Below are positions 16,576 to 25,763 of a stretch of 64,000 nt of DNA, in pieces. The notes beneath the pieces are model-generated. The model was not told the DNA's origin and did not search any database. It saw only the letters and a list, made by a program, of their open reading frames with translations. The stretch comes from Kitasatospora sp. NBC_01266 (GTDB lineage: Bacteria; Actinomycetota; Actinomycetes; Streptomycetales; Streptomycetaceae), in the NCBI RefSeq assembly GCF_036242395.1, contig NZ_CP108458.1, positions 6,200,001-6,264,000 of the forward strand. The letters run 5' to 3'. The position numbers and the translations under genes are program-made. Numbering within the stretch: the stretch's first letter is position 1; each line of letters starts with the position of its first letter.

Positions 16576-17289
16576 ATGAACGGCACGGAACGAGGAACCG
16601 ACCGAGGCGGCAACCCGGGTACCGATCGCGCGCCCGGCCTGCGCACGCTGGCCCGCCGCTGGTGGCCGCTGGCCGCCGCCGTCCCGCTGGGCGCGATCGC
16701 CGGGGCCGGCTACGCGCTGGTCGCACCGGCGGTCTACACGGCCAACTCCTATGTGGTGGTGGTCCCGGACAGCACCGCCGAGGCCGGGCTCGCGGTCAAC
16801 TTCGCCCAGGCGTACGGCCGGCTGGCGGCCCAGCCCCAGGTCCTGGAGCTGGCCGCCCCCGACGCGGGCCGCAGCAGCGCCGAACTCGCCGGCCTGGTCG
16901 CCGGGACCACCTCGCCGGACGCCCCGGTGATCGAGATCGCCGGAAACGGCGGACGCCCGGGTGACGCGGTGAAGGCGGCCGACGCGGTGGCCAAGGCCCT
17001 GATCTCGTTCGCGAACACCAGCAGCAAGGAGACCGGGGTGAAGCTGGTCCCGCTGGCCGCCGCCGCGGAGCCGGACAAGCCGACCACCCCGAGCCGCCGA
17101 CTCGACGTCGCGGTCGGTGGCGCGGCGGGCGTGCTGGTGGGGGCGCTGGCGATGATGCCGCGCCGCAGGACGGGCGGGGCGGCATCATCGTCAGCGCCCG
17201 TCGCGACCGTGCCCGCGCCGGCGTCCGCCACGGACGGCACCGGCGCGGGTGCCGTGCAGCAGGCCGAGCCCGCCGGGAGTGCCAAGTGA
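16576..17289 (+). CDS. Wzz-like chain-length/tyrosine-kinase-adaptor protein
   Basis: The 237-residue protein has two membrane segments flanking an extracytoplasmic domain: LRTLARRWWPLAAAVPLGAIAGAGYALVA near the N-terminus and LDVAVGGAAGVLVGALAMM near residue 180. The PTTPSRRLDVA run before the second helix is the proline-rich stretch typical of Wzz/chain-length-determinant proteins. The extracytoplasmic part is short, and no kinase domain follows, so it resembles the adaptor half of Gram-positive Wze/Wzd systems. It probably governs chain length or export. The C-terminal tail is Ala/Pro/Ser-rich. It starts 2 bases after the glycosyltransferase stop. Confidence 0.75.
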   Translation: MNGTERGTDRGGNPGTDRAPGLRTLARRWWPLAAAVPLGAIAGAGYALVAPAVYTANSYVVVVPDSTAEAGLAVNFAQAYGRLAAQPQVLELAAPDAGRSSAELAGLVAGTTSPDAPVIEIAGNGGRPGDAVKAADAVAKALISFANTSSKETGVKLVPLAAAAEPDKPTTPSRRLDVAVGGAAGVLVGALAMMPRRRTGGAASSSAPVATVPAPASATDGTGAGAVQQAEPAGSAK

Positions 17290-18521
17290 CGTCGCCGCAA
17301 CCGATCCGGGAACCGACCTCATCCCCGGAGCCCCCGGAGTCCCCGGAGCCTTCGGCAGCCGGGCCGGCCGGCCCCCCGGCGCCGCGGACCCCGGCCGAGC
17401 CGGGCGAGGCGCGCTCGCCCGCCCCGCGCTGGACCACCGAGCTGCACCGCGCGGACGACACCCTGACCCGTGTCGCCGGGGAGTGGGACGCGCTCGCCGC
17501 CCGCTGCCGCACCGCCACCCCGTTCCAGGCCGCCGCCTGGCAGGCGTCCTGGTGGCGTGCCTACGGCCACCCCGGTCGGCTGCGCGTGCTGCTGGTCCGC
17601 CGGGACGGCGAGCTGGTGGCCGCCGCCGCGTTCGCCGCCGGCCGCACCGGCAGCCTCACCGCGCTCGGCGGTCGGCTGATCGACTTCACCGACGTCCTGC
17701 TGGACGACTCCTGTGCCGCCCAGGCCGCCGCCGAGCTGGCCCGCGCGCTGCCGCTGCGCCGCCCCTGGCAGGCCCTGGAGCTGCGGGAGGTGCGGCCCGG
17801 CTCGGCGGCGCACCAGGTCTACGCGCACTGGGACGGGCGGCGCCACCAGCTGCTCGACTCGGTCTGCCAGCACCTGCCCGCCGTCCCGATGGACCAGCTG
17901 CTCGGCCGGCTGCCGGGCCGCACCGCGCAGCGCAGCCGGGCCAAGCAGCGCAAGCTGCTGGAGGCCGGGGTGGTGGCCCGGCGGGTGCCGGTCGACCAGG
18001 TCGGGGCCGCGATGGGCGACCTGCTGCGGCTGCACGCCCTGCAGTGGGAGAGCCGCACGGTCACCGCCGAGCACGTCAGCGAACGCTTCGCGGCCCACCT
18101 GTGCGAGTCCACCGCGGGGCTCGCCCGGCTCGGGCAGGCGGTGGTCTACCGCTACTACCTGGACGACGAGCTGATGGCGGTCGACCTGCTGCTGCTCTGC
18201 CCCTCCTTCGCCGGTCTCTATCTCTACGGCGCGCACCCGGGGCTGCGGGAGCGGATCGACATCGCGGGCCTGCTCTTCGGCACCTCGCTGGAGGAGGCGG
18301 TCCGCGCGGGCATCCCGGAGCTGAGCCTGATGCGCGGCGAGGAGCCGTACAAGGAGCGCTGGCGCCCGGAGCGCGAACGCAACCACCGCCTGCTGCTCGG
18401 GCCCGCCCACCTCGCCGGCGCGCTGAGCCTGCGGCTGGCCCTGGTCCGGGCCCGCGCGGCGGCCGTCCCGCACCTGCGCGGACCGGTCACCCGGCTGCGC
18501 GCGCTGCTCGGCCGCCGCTGA
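17286..18521 (+). CDS. CelD/BcsL-like acyltransferase (GNAT-fold)
   Basis: The 411-residue protein begins with a Pro/Ser/Glu-rich disordered segment of about 50 residues. The rest matches the acetyltransferase family linked to cellulose and exopolysaccharide synthesis: FQAAAWQASWWRAYG, a middle SRAKQRKLLEAGV helix, and LYLYGAHPGLRERIDIAGLLFGTSLEEAVRAG followed by ELSLMRGEEPYKERW. It may decorate the polysaccharide or a precursor with an acyl group. The GTG start shares GTGA with the preceding stop. Its last 35 bases overlap the end of the convergent GH26 gene. Confidence 0.75.
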   Translation: MTSPQPIREPTSSPEPPESPEPSAAGPAGPPAPRTPAEPGEARSPAPRWTTELHRADDTLTRVAGEWDALAARCRTATPFQAAAWQASWWRAYGHPGRLRVLLVRRDGELVAAAAFAAGRTGSLTALGGRLIDFTDVLLDDSCAAQAAAELARALPLRRPWQALELREVRPGSAAHQVYAHWDGRRHQLLDSVCQHLPAVPMDQLLGRLPGRTAQRSRAKQRKLLEAGVVARRVPVDQVGAAMGDLLRLHALQWESRTVTAEHVSERFAAHLCESTAGLARLGQAVVYRYYLDDELMAVDLLLLCPSFAGLYLYGAHPGLRERIDIAGLLFGTSLEEAVRAGIPELSLMRGEEPYKERWRPERERNHRLLLGPAHLAGALSLRLALVRARAAAVPHLRGPVTRLRALLGRR

Positions 18522-19908
18522 CCGAGGCCGAGGCCGAAGCGGACGCCGACGCCGACGTTGAGGCCGACGCCGACCCGCTCGCGGACGGCGCCGGGGACAC
18601 CGACGGTGACGGGGCCGCCGAAGCGGAGTCGGAGTCGGCGGCCGACGGGGAAGGGAGGGCCGCCGCCTCGGACGCGGTCCCCGGGGCGCTCGCCGGGTCG
18701 CTCGCCTGATCGGTCGCCGACGGAGCCATCCTCAGCCCCTGGCAGAAGTGCGGCAGCAGCGGCGGGCGCAGGCCTGGCAGGTTGCCGAACAGCCCCGGCG
18801 GCAGCTGGAAGCACGGCGCCTCGGTCGGGGCCGGCGTCGGAGTGGGCGTCGCCGCGCTCTGGGATCCGCTCATCAGCTGCCGGTAGACGGAACTCGAGCG
18901 CGGGTTGCTGCGGCACTCCCAGAAGCCGTGCGGACAGTAGTCGGTGACGGTCTGGTACAGCGTGTCGTGGGTGCGCATCCACTCGACCATCCGGCGCACG
19001 AACTCCGGGTTGTCCCCGTTCCGGAACAGCCCCCACTCCGGGTACGAGACCGGCTTGCCGCGCTTGGCGGCGAACTCCACCTGATCCTCGAGGCCGTAGG
19101 GCTCGTGCACGTACTGGTCGAAGGTCGCGCCGGCCGGCTGGTCGTAGCTGTCGGTGCCGATCACGTCCACCACGTCGTCACCGGGGTAGCACTTGGTCCA
19201 GGCGATCGCGTCCCGCCCCCGGTTGGGGGTGAAGTCGAACCGGAACCGCTGCCCGGGCACCGAGCGCATCACGTCGACGATCCGCCGCCAGTACGCCTTC
19301 CACGCGGTCGGGTCGGGCTTGCAGCGGCTGGTGTAGGTGATGCCGTTCATCTCCCAGCCGAGCACGATCACCGTGTCGCCGCCGCCGAGCGCCACCAGCT
19401 TCCGGGCGAGCTTGTGGAAGTGCTGGTCGTAGGCGCCCTGTGCGCCCTGGTCGAGCAGTTGGGCGACCTGGTCGTCGGGCAGGTCGCCCTCGTTGGGGAC
19501 CAGCATCGGCACGTTGAGCACCAGGGTCCGGCCGTGCTGGGCGAGCCGCCACTGCGACCAGAAGGCCAGCATCTTGGTGTCGCCCTCGATGTCGCTCCAG
19601 CTGTTTCCGGCCAGATAGGTGTGGCCGACCTGGAGGTTGGCGCCGTTCAGCCAGGCGGAGAACCTGGCGATCTGCGGAATGTACTCGTCCCAGGAGCCGA
19701 CGAAGGCGCCGAACGGCACTTCGTGGTCGGCCCGCCGGGTGTTCGGCCTGGGTGCGGCGGCGCGCGGTCGCATCGCGGACGCGTCAGCACCGTCGACGGC
19801 GGCGGGGCCGCGGTCGGCCGTGCTCAGCGGGGTGCCGCCGGAGGTGAGTCCGGCCGTGGTGAGCAGCAGCAGCGCGGCGGCGGCCAGCGCCGGACGGCCG
19901 ATTCGCAT
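18487..19908 (-). CDS. Secreted GH26-type glycoside hydrolase
   Basis: The 473-residue exported protein has a signal peptide ending near residue 25 (LLLLTTAGLTSGG) and a TIM-barrel resembling GH26 beta-mannanase/endoglucanase proteins. Two Glu residues fit the catalytic pair: VLGWEMNGITY (acid/base) and SYPEWGLFRNG (nucleophile). The start is supported by GGAGGAGAG 3 bases upstream of ATG. After the catalytic domain come a Pro/Thr linker, a Cys-bounded mini-segment with PPGLFGNLPGLRPPLLP, and a long Ser/Ala repeat tail that ends inside the convergent acyltransferase gene. Next to an exopolysaccharide operon, a role in trimming or releasing that polymer is likely. Confidence 0.8.
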   Translation of the reverse strand: MRIGRPALAAAALLLLTTAGLTSGGTPLSTADRGPAAVDGADASAMRPRAAAPRPNTRRADHEVPFGAFVGSWDEYIPQIARFSAWLNGANLQVGHTYLAGNSWSDIEGDTKMLAFWSQWRLAQHGRTLVLNVPMLVPNEGDLPDDQVAQLLDQGAQGAYDQHFHKLARKLVALGGGDTVIVLGWEMNGITYTSRCKPDPTAWKAYWRRIVDVMRSVPGQRFRFDFTPNRGRDAIAWTKCYPGDDVVDVIGTDSYDQPAGATFDQYVHEPYGLEDQVEFAAKRGKPVSYPEWGLFRNGDNPEFVRRMVEWMRTHDTLYQTVTDYCPHGFWECRSNPRSSSVYRQLMSGSQSAATPTPTPAPTEAPCFQLPPGLFGNLPGLRPPLLPHFCQGLRMAPSATDQASDPASAPGTASEAAALPSPSAADSDSASAAPSPSVSPAPSASGSASASTSASASASASASVSGGRAARAAG

Positions 19909-20282
19909 GGTCTCTCCTCCAGCACGGAACTGGTCCAGCGGGACGCCGGACTCGGATGCGTGTCGCACGCATCCGCCTACCGACAGTAAGCTGATCTGCC
20001 GTCAGAAAAGCCGAATGTCACCCCAAAGTGGACACTTATCGCGAGCCTGGCCGATCTCGACTGGCTCCGGTTGCCGTCCTGACCGATTGTCAGCCGGTTC
20101 TGCCGCGTCGATGGCCCCCGCCGCCCGGCCCGCCTCGGCCCACCGCGACCGGCCGCGACCCGCGGTGACCTGCGCCGGGCCCACCCGAATGACCCCCGCC
20201 GAGTGTCCGGTAATCCGCCCGCGGACCCGTCGGGCGGCACCACCATGCTGACGGCCGAGCGCCCACCAGGTACCCTCCCGAG
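19909..20282. promoter_or_regulatory. Divergent control region between GH26 and propeller genes
   Basis: This 374-bp region separates two divergent genes and contains no credible ORF. It is AT-richer between 19980 and 20045. Besides the 23-bp palindrome it contains AAGTG-GA-CACTT at 20026-20037. On the plus side, TGACGG (20249-20254) and TACCCT (20271-20276), 16 bases apart and 6 bases before the GTG at 20283, look like a leaderless promoter. Confidence 0.5.
19953..19975 (-). promoter_or_regulatory. Perfect 10-3-10 palindrome upstream of the GH26 gene
   Basis: CGGATGCGTG, spacer TCG, then CACGCATCCG form an exact inverted repeat 45 bases upstream of the GH26 start codon. It could be an operator or an mRNA hairpin in the leader. 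It has no U-tract and does not follow any gene, so a terminator is unlikely. Confidence 0.65.
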
Positions 20283-21221
20283 GTGTCCTGGAAGCCGTTT
20301 CGTACTCTGACCCCCCGGTCGGCCCTGCCCGCCATGGCCGTGCTGCTGGTGCTCGGCGTCGGCGCCGCCGCGCACGCCAACCGCCCGGTTCCGTTCGGCG
20401 ACCAGGTCTCGGCGCCCGGCAACGCCCAGGCCAGCCCGGTGGGCGCGCAGTCCGCCGCTCCGGCCGTCCCGGACTTCCGGGTGGGCCCGGGGCTGGAGGC
20501 GTACGACCCGTCCAGCGGCGCGCTGCTCTGGTCCTACCGCCGCGACGGTGCCACCGCCCTGCACGTCACGCTGCTGGACCAGAGCGCCGTGGTGGTCTGG
20601 GACGACGGCATGGTCACCTCGGTGGAGATCGACGACCACCAGGTCCGCTGGCACCGCTCGGTGCCGGGCCTGTCCGACTGGCTGCAGGGCAACGGCGAGC
20701 CCGGCGCCGACCAGCGCACCGAGGCCCAGCGCAAGCAGCTCGAACTGCAGCGCGCCGCCGCGGCGGTGCAGGTCGCCAGCGAGCCCGAGCCCTGGGTCCA
20801 GGTGCTCACCCCGAGCCTGACCATGGGCTTCCGCGACCGTGACGGAGATCTCAGGTTCAACGCCCAGCCGCAGAGCGGCTGCGTCTACGACCCGCTGCGC
20901 GCGGTGGACACCGACATCGCGGTGCTGGTCCCGCGCGCCTGCACCGGCACCACCGGCTCGGGTCACCCGCTGCCCGGCTCGATCACCGGCTTCCGGCTGG
21001 ACGGCCACGGCTACGTGCTCAACGCCGGCCCGAAGGTGAAGATCACCAGGCTGGACGCCAAGCGGGTGCTGATCGACGACGGACCGCTGGTCGGCAGCCG
21101 GGTCTTCGACACCGAGCAGGGCGCCTCGGCGATCCCGTGCGACAGCCCCGAGGCACCGTTCGCCGCGGTCCAGCCGCAGGACGGCTGCCCGGTGGCGGTG
21201 CCGGCCCCCGCCGACCACTGA
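20283..21221 (+). CDS. Membrane-anchored single beta-propeller-like protein
   Basis: The 312-residue protein has one N-terminal hydrophobic segment (SALPAMAVLLVLGVGAAAH) acting as signal anchor, then an exported domain with PQQ-propeller-like repeats such as LEAYDPSSGALLWSYRRDG and MVTSVEIDDHQVRWHRSVPG. The number of repeats is too low for a complete propeller. Four Cys residues (GCVYDP, RACTGT, IPCDSP, DGCPVA) could form two disulfides. I do not know its function; similar Streptomyces proteins are annotated only as PQQ-binding-like. A leaderless promoter sits directly upstream of the GTG. Confidence 0.7.
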   Translation: MSWKPFRTLTPRSALPAMAVLLVLGVGAAAHANRPVPFGDQVSAPGNAQASPVGAQSAAPAVPDFRVGPGLEAYDPSSGALLWSYRRDGATALHVTLLDQSAVVVWDDGMVTSVEIDDHQVRWHRSVPGLSDWLQGNGEPGADQRTEAQRKQLELQRAAAAVQVASEPEPWVQVLTPSLTMGFRDRDGDLRFNAQPQSGCVYDPLRAVDTDIAVLVPRACTGTTGSGHPLPGSITGFRLDGHGYVLNAGPKVKITRLDAKRVLIDDGPLVGSRVFDTEQGASAIPCDSPEAPFAAVQPQDGCPVAVPAPADH

Positions 21222-21270
21222 CGGGTCGGGCCCATCGGCCCTGACCGGTCGGGCGCCCGCGGATATTTCG

Positions 21271-21284
21271 CCGAGCATGCTCGG
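21271..21284 (+). promoter_or_regulatory. 14-bp palindrome at the ABC-F leader promoter
   Basis: CCGAGCATGCTCGG is a perfect palindrome ending 9 bases before the TAGACT -10 box (21294-21299). It therefore occupies the -35 to spacer region, where a bound regulator would block RNA polymerase. No known regulator motif was recognised. Confidence 0.5.
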
Positions 21285-21306
21285 GGCGCCCGGTAGACTG
21301 GCGCCC

Positions 21307-21330
21307 ATGGCTGTTCTCCTCGGGCATTAG
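21307..21330 (+). CDS. Seven-residue leader peptide upstream of the ABC-F gene
   Basis: The ORF encodes MAVLLGH followed by TAG. TAGACT at 21294-21299 stands 7 bases before its ATG, so the transcript would begin at this codon and the peptide would be translated leaderlessly. Directly after it, GCGGCAGCCG (21333-21342) can pair with CGGCTGCCGC (21376-21385), and GC-rich self-complementary sequence continues to 21465. The layout fits translation-dependent attenuation of the downstream ATPase. Translation has not been shown; this rests on position and promoter spacing. Confidence 0.5.
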   Translation: MAVLLGH

Positions 21331-21487
21331 CGGCGGCAGCCGGTGAGGCTCCCGGCCCGCGCCAGCATGTGCGGTCGGCTGCCGCGCCGGACCGTCCAGC
21401 ACGCCCTGACCCCCGCCGCACCCCCGTGCCCGGCCGCGCCGCGCTCCGCGCGCCACGGGCCGCCCAGCTTCAGGAGTACTTCCAGCC

Positions 21488-23086
<1,599 letters not shown>

Positions 23087-23504
23087 GCCGGCTTGCCGCG
23101 CTGATTCGGCTCACGGCCCTGATCCGGGCTGATCGGGCCCCTTTCTTCCGCAGCCCGCGATCGGTTCGCCGATCGCGGGCTGTGCGGTTTGAGTAGACGC
23201 GCGCTGATGCATCCGGCCGATGCCATCTCATCAAGCGGACCCAAACGGGAATGTCGGCAGGAGAGATTCCGTTTTATCCGGATCCGCTCGCGGCATCGCT
23301 CCGCCAACCCTGCTGATCAGCTCTTTCGCCCACCAGGCCGGATTTCGCCGGGGGCGCGCACACCCAGGGTGAGCGCCCTGACGCGATCAGATCACTCCGG
23401 GGCGCCGTCCTTTTCGCTGGACAGACCTTGTCGAATGGGTGGCCAGGACGCTGGGGATGGGTGATCATGGGAATCTGACCGAGCACAGCTACGAGGAGGC
23501 ACGG
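23087..23504 (+). promoter_or_regulatory. GATC-rich upstream region of the Gbn-like gene
   Basis: This 418-bp gap contains a terminator and then roughly 300 bases with no gene. It has nine GATC sites (23121, 23131, 23159, 23171, 23281, 23315, 23385, 23390, 23463), several in close pairs. At about 70 percent GC roughly one would be expected by composition. Three more follow the gene at 23749-23777. An AT-richer stretch at 23195-23285 may hold the promoter. Confidence 0.55.
23151..23182 (+). terminator. Terminator after the ABC-F gene
   Basis: A perfect 14-bp stem beginning CAGCCCGCGATCGG closes on a TTCG tetraloop and lies 65 bases after the stop codon. The TTCG loop is an unusually stable closing loop. 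Two GATC sites are inside the stem. Confidence 0.85.
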
Positions 23505-23738
23505 GTGGCCGAGACTCTGAAAAAGGGCAGCCGGGTGACTGGTGCCGCGCGTGAGAAGCTCGCGGCCGAACTGAAGAAGAAGTACGACTCCGGGGCGAGC
23601 ATTCGTGCGCTGGCCGAGGAGACCGGCCGCTCGTACGGCTTCGTGCACCGGATGCTGAGCGAGTCCGGAGTGAACCTTCGGGGTCGCGGTGGCGCCACGC
23701 GTGGAAAGGCCAAGGCTGCTGCGGCAGCCGGTTCCTGA
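23505..23738 (+). CDS. gbn: Small HTH nucleoid-associated protein, Gbn-like
   Basis: The 77-residue basic protein begins with KKGSRVTGAAREKLAAELKKKYDSG and has one helix-turn-helix, SIRALAEETGRSYGFVHRMLSESG, followed by a flexible NLRGRGGATRGKAKAAAAAGS tail, suited to minor-groove contact. GAGGAGG precedes the GTG at ideal spacing, fixing the start. It strongly resembles the small Streptomyces nucleoid-associated protein Gbn (SCO1839), described as binding GATC-containing sites; the match is from memory. Neighbours fit that locus too, with an ABC-F ATPase before and a crotonase after. It is expected to bind widely over the chromosome and influence gene expression during development. Confidence 0.75.
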   Translation: MAETLKKGSRVTGAAREKLAAELKKKYDSGASIRALAEETGRSYGFVHRMLSESGVNLRGRGGATRGKAKAAAAAGS

Positions 23739-24001
23739 CAGGTCATCAGATCGGGGTGTTGATCCGCCCCGTGGATCGGCCGGTGACCGGGCGACACCGG
23801 GTTCCGACAGTCCGTCAGCACGTCCCGACGTATCGGCGACCGCGACAAGTACTCGTCCGGCCGCCGATCGTCATGTCCGGACGCAGGACGAACGCCCCTT
23901 GAGCACCGGGCGGTACCCAAGGCCCGGACAATAAGTTACTCTCCGGTAGACCTAGTGGGCAGTGCGCTGGAGCCTTGCCCCGATCCTCGCCGGAGGTGCC
24001 C

Positions 24002-24814
24002 ATGACCGCGCCCGTCCCCACCCCTGCCGACTCGACCGCGTGGCAGGAGGCCGGCGTCCGACTCGACGTCGAGGGCGAGTTCGCGACGGTCACGCTCTGC
24101 CACCCCAAGCGCCGCAACGCGCAGACGCCCGCGATGTGGCGCGCGCTGGCCGCCATCGGCCGCGAGCTGCCCGCGACGGTCCGGGTGGTGGTCCTGCGGG
24201 CCGAGGGCGTCTCCTTCTCGGCCGGGCTGGACCGGGCCATGTTCACCCCTGAGGGGATCCCCGGGGAGCCGAACTTCCTGGCGCTGGCCGCCGGTTCGGA
24301 CCAGGAGCTGGACGCGCAGATCGCCGGCTTCCAGGAGGCGTTCAGCTGGTGGCGGCGTCCGGACCTGGTCAGCATCGCGTTGGTGCAGGGCCACGCGGTC
24401 GGCGCCGGGTTCCAGCTGGCGCTCTCCTGCGACCTGCGGATCTGCGCCGAGGACGTCCAGTTCTCGATGCGCGAGACCTCGCTCGGCCTGGTCCCCGACC
24501 TGACCGGCACCAAGCCGCTGACCGACCTGGTCGGCTACGCCCGCGCGCTGGAGATCTGCGCCACCGGCCGCTGGGTGCACGCGGCGGAGGCGGCCGCGAC
24601 CGGGCTGGCCAACCTGGTGGTGCCGAGCGCCGAGCAGTTGGAGGAGGCGGGCCGCGACCTGGCCGCCGCACTGCTCGCCGCGCCGCGCGCCGCGGTGATC
24701 GAGACCAAGGCGCTGCTGCTCGGCGCCGGTGGCCGTTCCTACGAGGAGCAGCGGGCCGCCGAGCGGGCCGCGCAGGCACGCCGGCTGCGGGACCTGGCGG
24801 GCATCGGGGACTGA
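24002..24814 (+). CDS. Enoyl-CoA hydratase/isomerase family protein
   Basis: The 270-residue crotonase-fold protein has the oxyanion-hole strands VVVLRAEGVSFSAGLDRAMF and ALVQGHAVGAGFQLALSCDLRICAED. At the positions of the two catalytic Glu of enoyl-CoA hydratase it has RETSLGLVPDLTGTKPL, where a Glu and Asp are present, so an acyl-CoA hydratase or isomerase activity is plausible. The ATG at 24002 follows GGAGGTGCCC. The C-terminal helix RSYEEQRAAERAAQARRLRDL is typical. It is monocistronic, ending at a strong U-tract terminator. Confidence 0.85.
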   Translation: MTAPVPTPADSTAWQEAGVRLDVEGEFATVTLCHPKRRNAQTPAMWRALAAIGRELPATVRVVVLRAEGVSFSAGLDRAMFTPEGIPGEPNFLALAAGSDQELDAQIAGFQEAFSWWRRPDLVSIALVQGHAVGAGFQLALSCDLRICAEDVQFSMRETSLGLVPDLTGTKPLTDLVGYARALEICATGRWVHAAEAAATGLANLVVPSAEQLEEAGRDLAAALLAAPRAAVIETKALLLGAGGRSYEEQRAAERAAQARRLRDLAGIGD

Positions 24815-24837
24815 CACCGCGTCGGCAGCACGGTACT

Positions 24838-24884
24838 GGGCGGGGCCCGGCTCTCGGAGGGGGAGAGCCGGACCCCGCCCTTTT
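24838..24884 (+). terminator. Intrinsic terminator with U-tract
   Basis: GGGCGGGG and GGCTCTC-type arms pair over 17 bp with one C-A mismatch around a 7-base purine loop, and TTTT follows directly. This is one of the few hairpins in the window with a true U-tract. It ends the crotonase transcript. Confidence 0.9.
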
Positions 24885-24990
24885 CCATGCCCTGTTCGCA
24901 GGGGGACTCCAGGGGCGAGTTCCGTGGCGGAATGTCACAGTTAGGGCAGATTGCGGTATAGCTGGAGACGTCCTTCAGGAGGCACCCCCC

Positions 24991-25485
24991 ATGCCCGAGA
25001 CCCCCAAGCCGTCCGACCTGACCAAGCCCGGCCTGCCGCATGGTGCCCCGCACGGCGCCGCGCACGGCGGTTCGCCCGCCGAGGAGCGCGGGCGCACCGT
25101 GCTGGCCGACGGCGTGGTGGAGAAGATCGCCGGGATGGCGGCCCGCGAGGTCCCCGGCATCTACGCGCTCGGTTCCGGACTGGCCAGGACCTTCGGCGCG
25201 ATGCGCGACCGGGTGCCCGGCGGCCGGGCCAGCGTCTCGCGCGGGATCAAGGCCGAGGTGGGGGAGCGGCAGACCGCGATCGACATCGCGCTGGTGGTCG
25301 AGTACGGGGTGGTGATCCCGGAGCTGGCGGCGGCGGTGCGGCGCAACATCATCGTCTCGGTCGAGCGGATGACCGGCCTGGAGGTGGTCGAGGTGAACAT
25401 CGCGGTCAACGACGTGCACCTGCCGGACGAACTGGACGAGGACGAGGAGCCGCCGCCCTCGGACCGGCGCACCCGGGTCCAGTAG
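24991..25485 (+). CDS. Asp23/Gls24 family envelope stress protein
   Basis: The 164-residue protein has an N-terminal Pro/His/Gly-rich segment, then the Asp23 domain: TVLADGVVEKIAGMAAREVPGIYALG, a central TAIDIALVVEYGVVIPELAAAVRRNI and VEVNIAVNDVHLPDE at the end. Asp23 proteins are cytoplasmic partners recruited to the membrane by AmaP, and relate to cell-envelope stress. AGGAGG precedes the ATG. It opens a five-gene cluster with a DUF2273 protein, a second Asp23-like protein, a DUF6286 protein and AmaP. Confidence 0.88.
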   Translation: MPETPKPSDLTKPGLPHGAPHGAAHGGSPAEERGRTVLADGVVEKIAGMAAREVPGIYALGSGLARTFGAMRDRVPGGRASVSRGIKAEVGERQTAIDIALVVEYGVVIPELAAAVRRNIIVSVERMTGLEVVEVNIAVNDVHLPDELDEDEEPPPSDRRTRVQ

Positions 25486-25571
25486 TCCCCGCCCGGTCGA
25501 CACCGTAGTTCGCATCGCATCGCAGCCCGCATCGCACTCCGCCTGGAGCTACTCGGCTTGGGAGCCCAACG

Positions 25572-25763
25572 ATGAATCTCGCCCTGATCGGCACGGTGGT
25601 CGGCATGGCCCTGGGCTTCGCCGGCTACTTCGGCGGATTCGCGGCCTTCCTGCTGGTCGCCGCGCTCGGCGCGGTCGGCTTCGTGGTCGGCCGGATCCTG
25701 GAGGGCGATATCGACCTGGGGGACCTCGGCGACCTGCTGCGCGGCCGCGACCGGCGCCGGTGA
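25572..25763 (+). CDS. Small membrane protein, DUF2273-like
   Basis: The 63-residue protein is almost all hydrophobic: a glycine-rich double segment (LIGTVVGMALGFAGYFGGFAAFLLVAALGAVGFVVGRI) and an acidic then basic tail ending in GRDRRR. Size, pattern and position inside an Asp23 cluster match DUF2273 proteins, whose role is unknown. The GTG of the next gene overlaps its stop codon. Confidence 0.75.
   Translation: MNLALIGTVVGMALGFAGYFGGFAAFLLVAALGAVGFVVGRILEGDIDLGDLGDLLRGRDRRR

Noticed and set aside
20000..20060. BldD-type operator in the GH26 upstream region
   Set aside because: AAGTG-GA-CACTT is short and does not match the BldD consensus I know.
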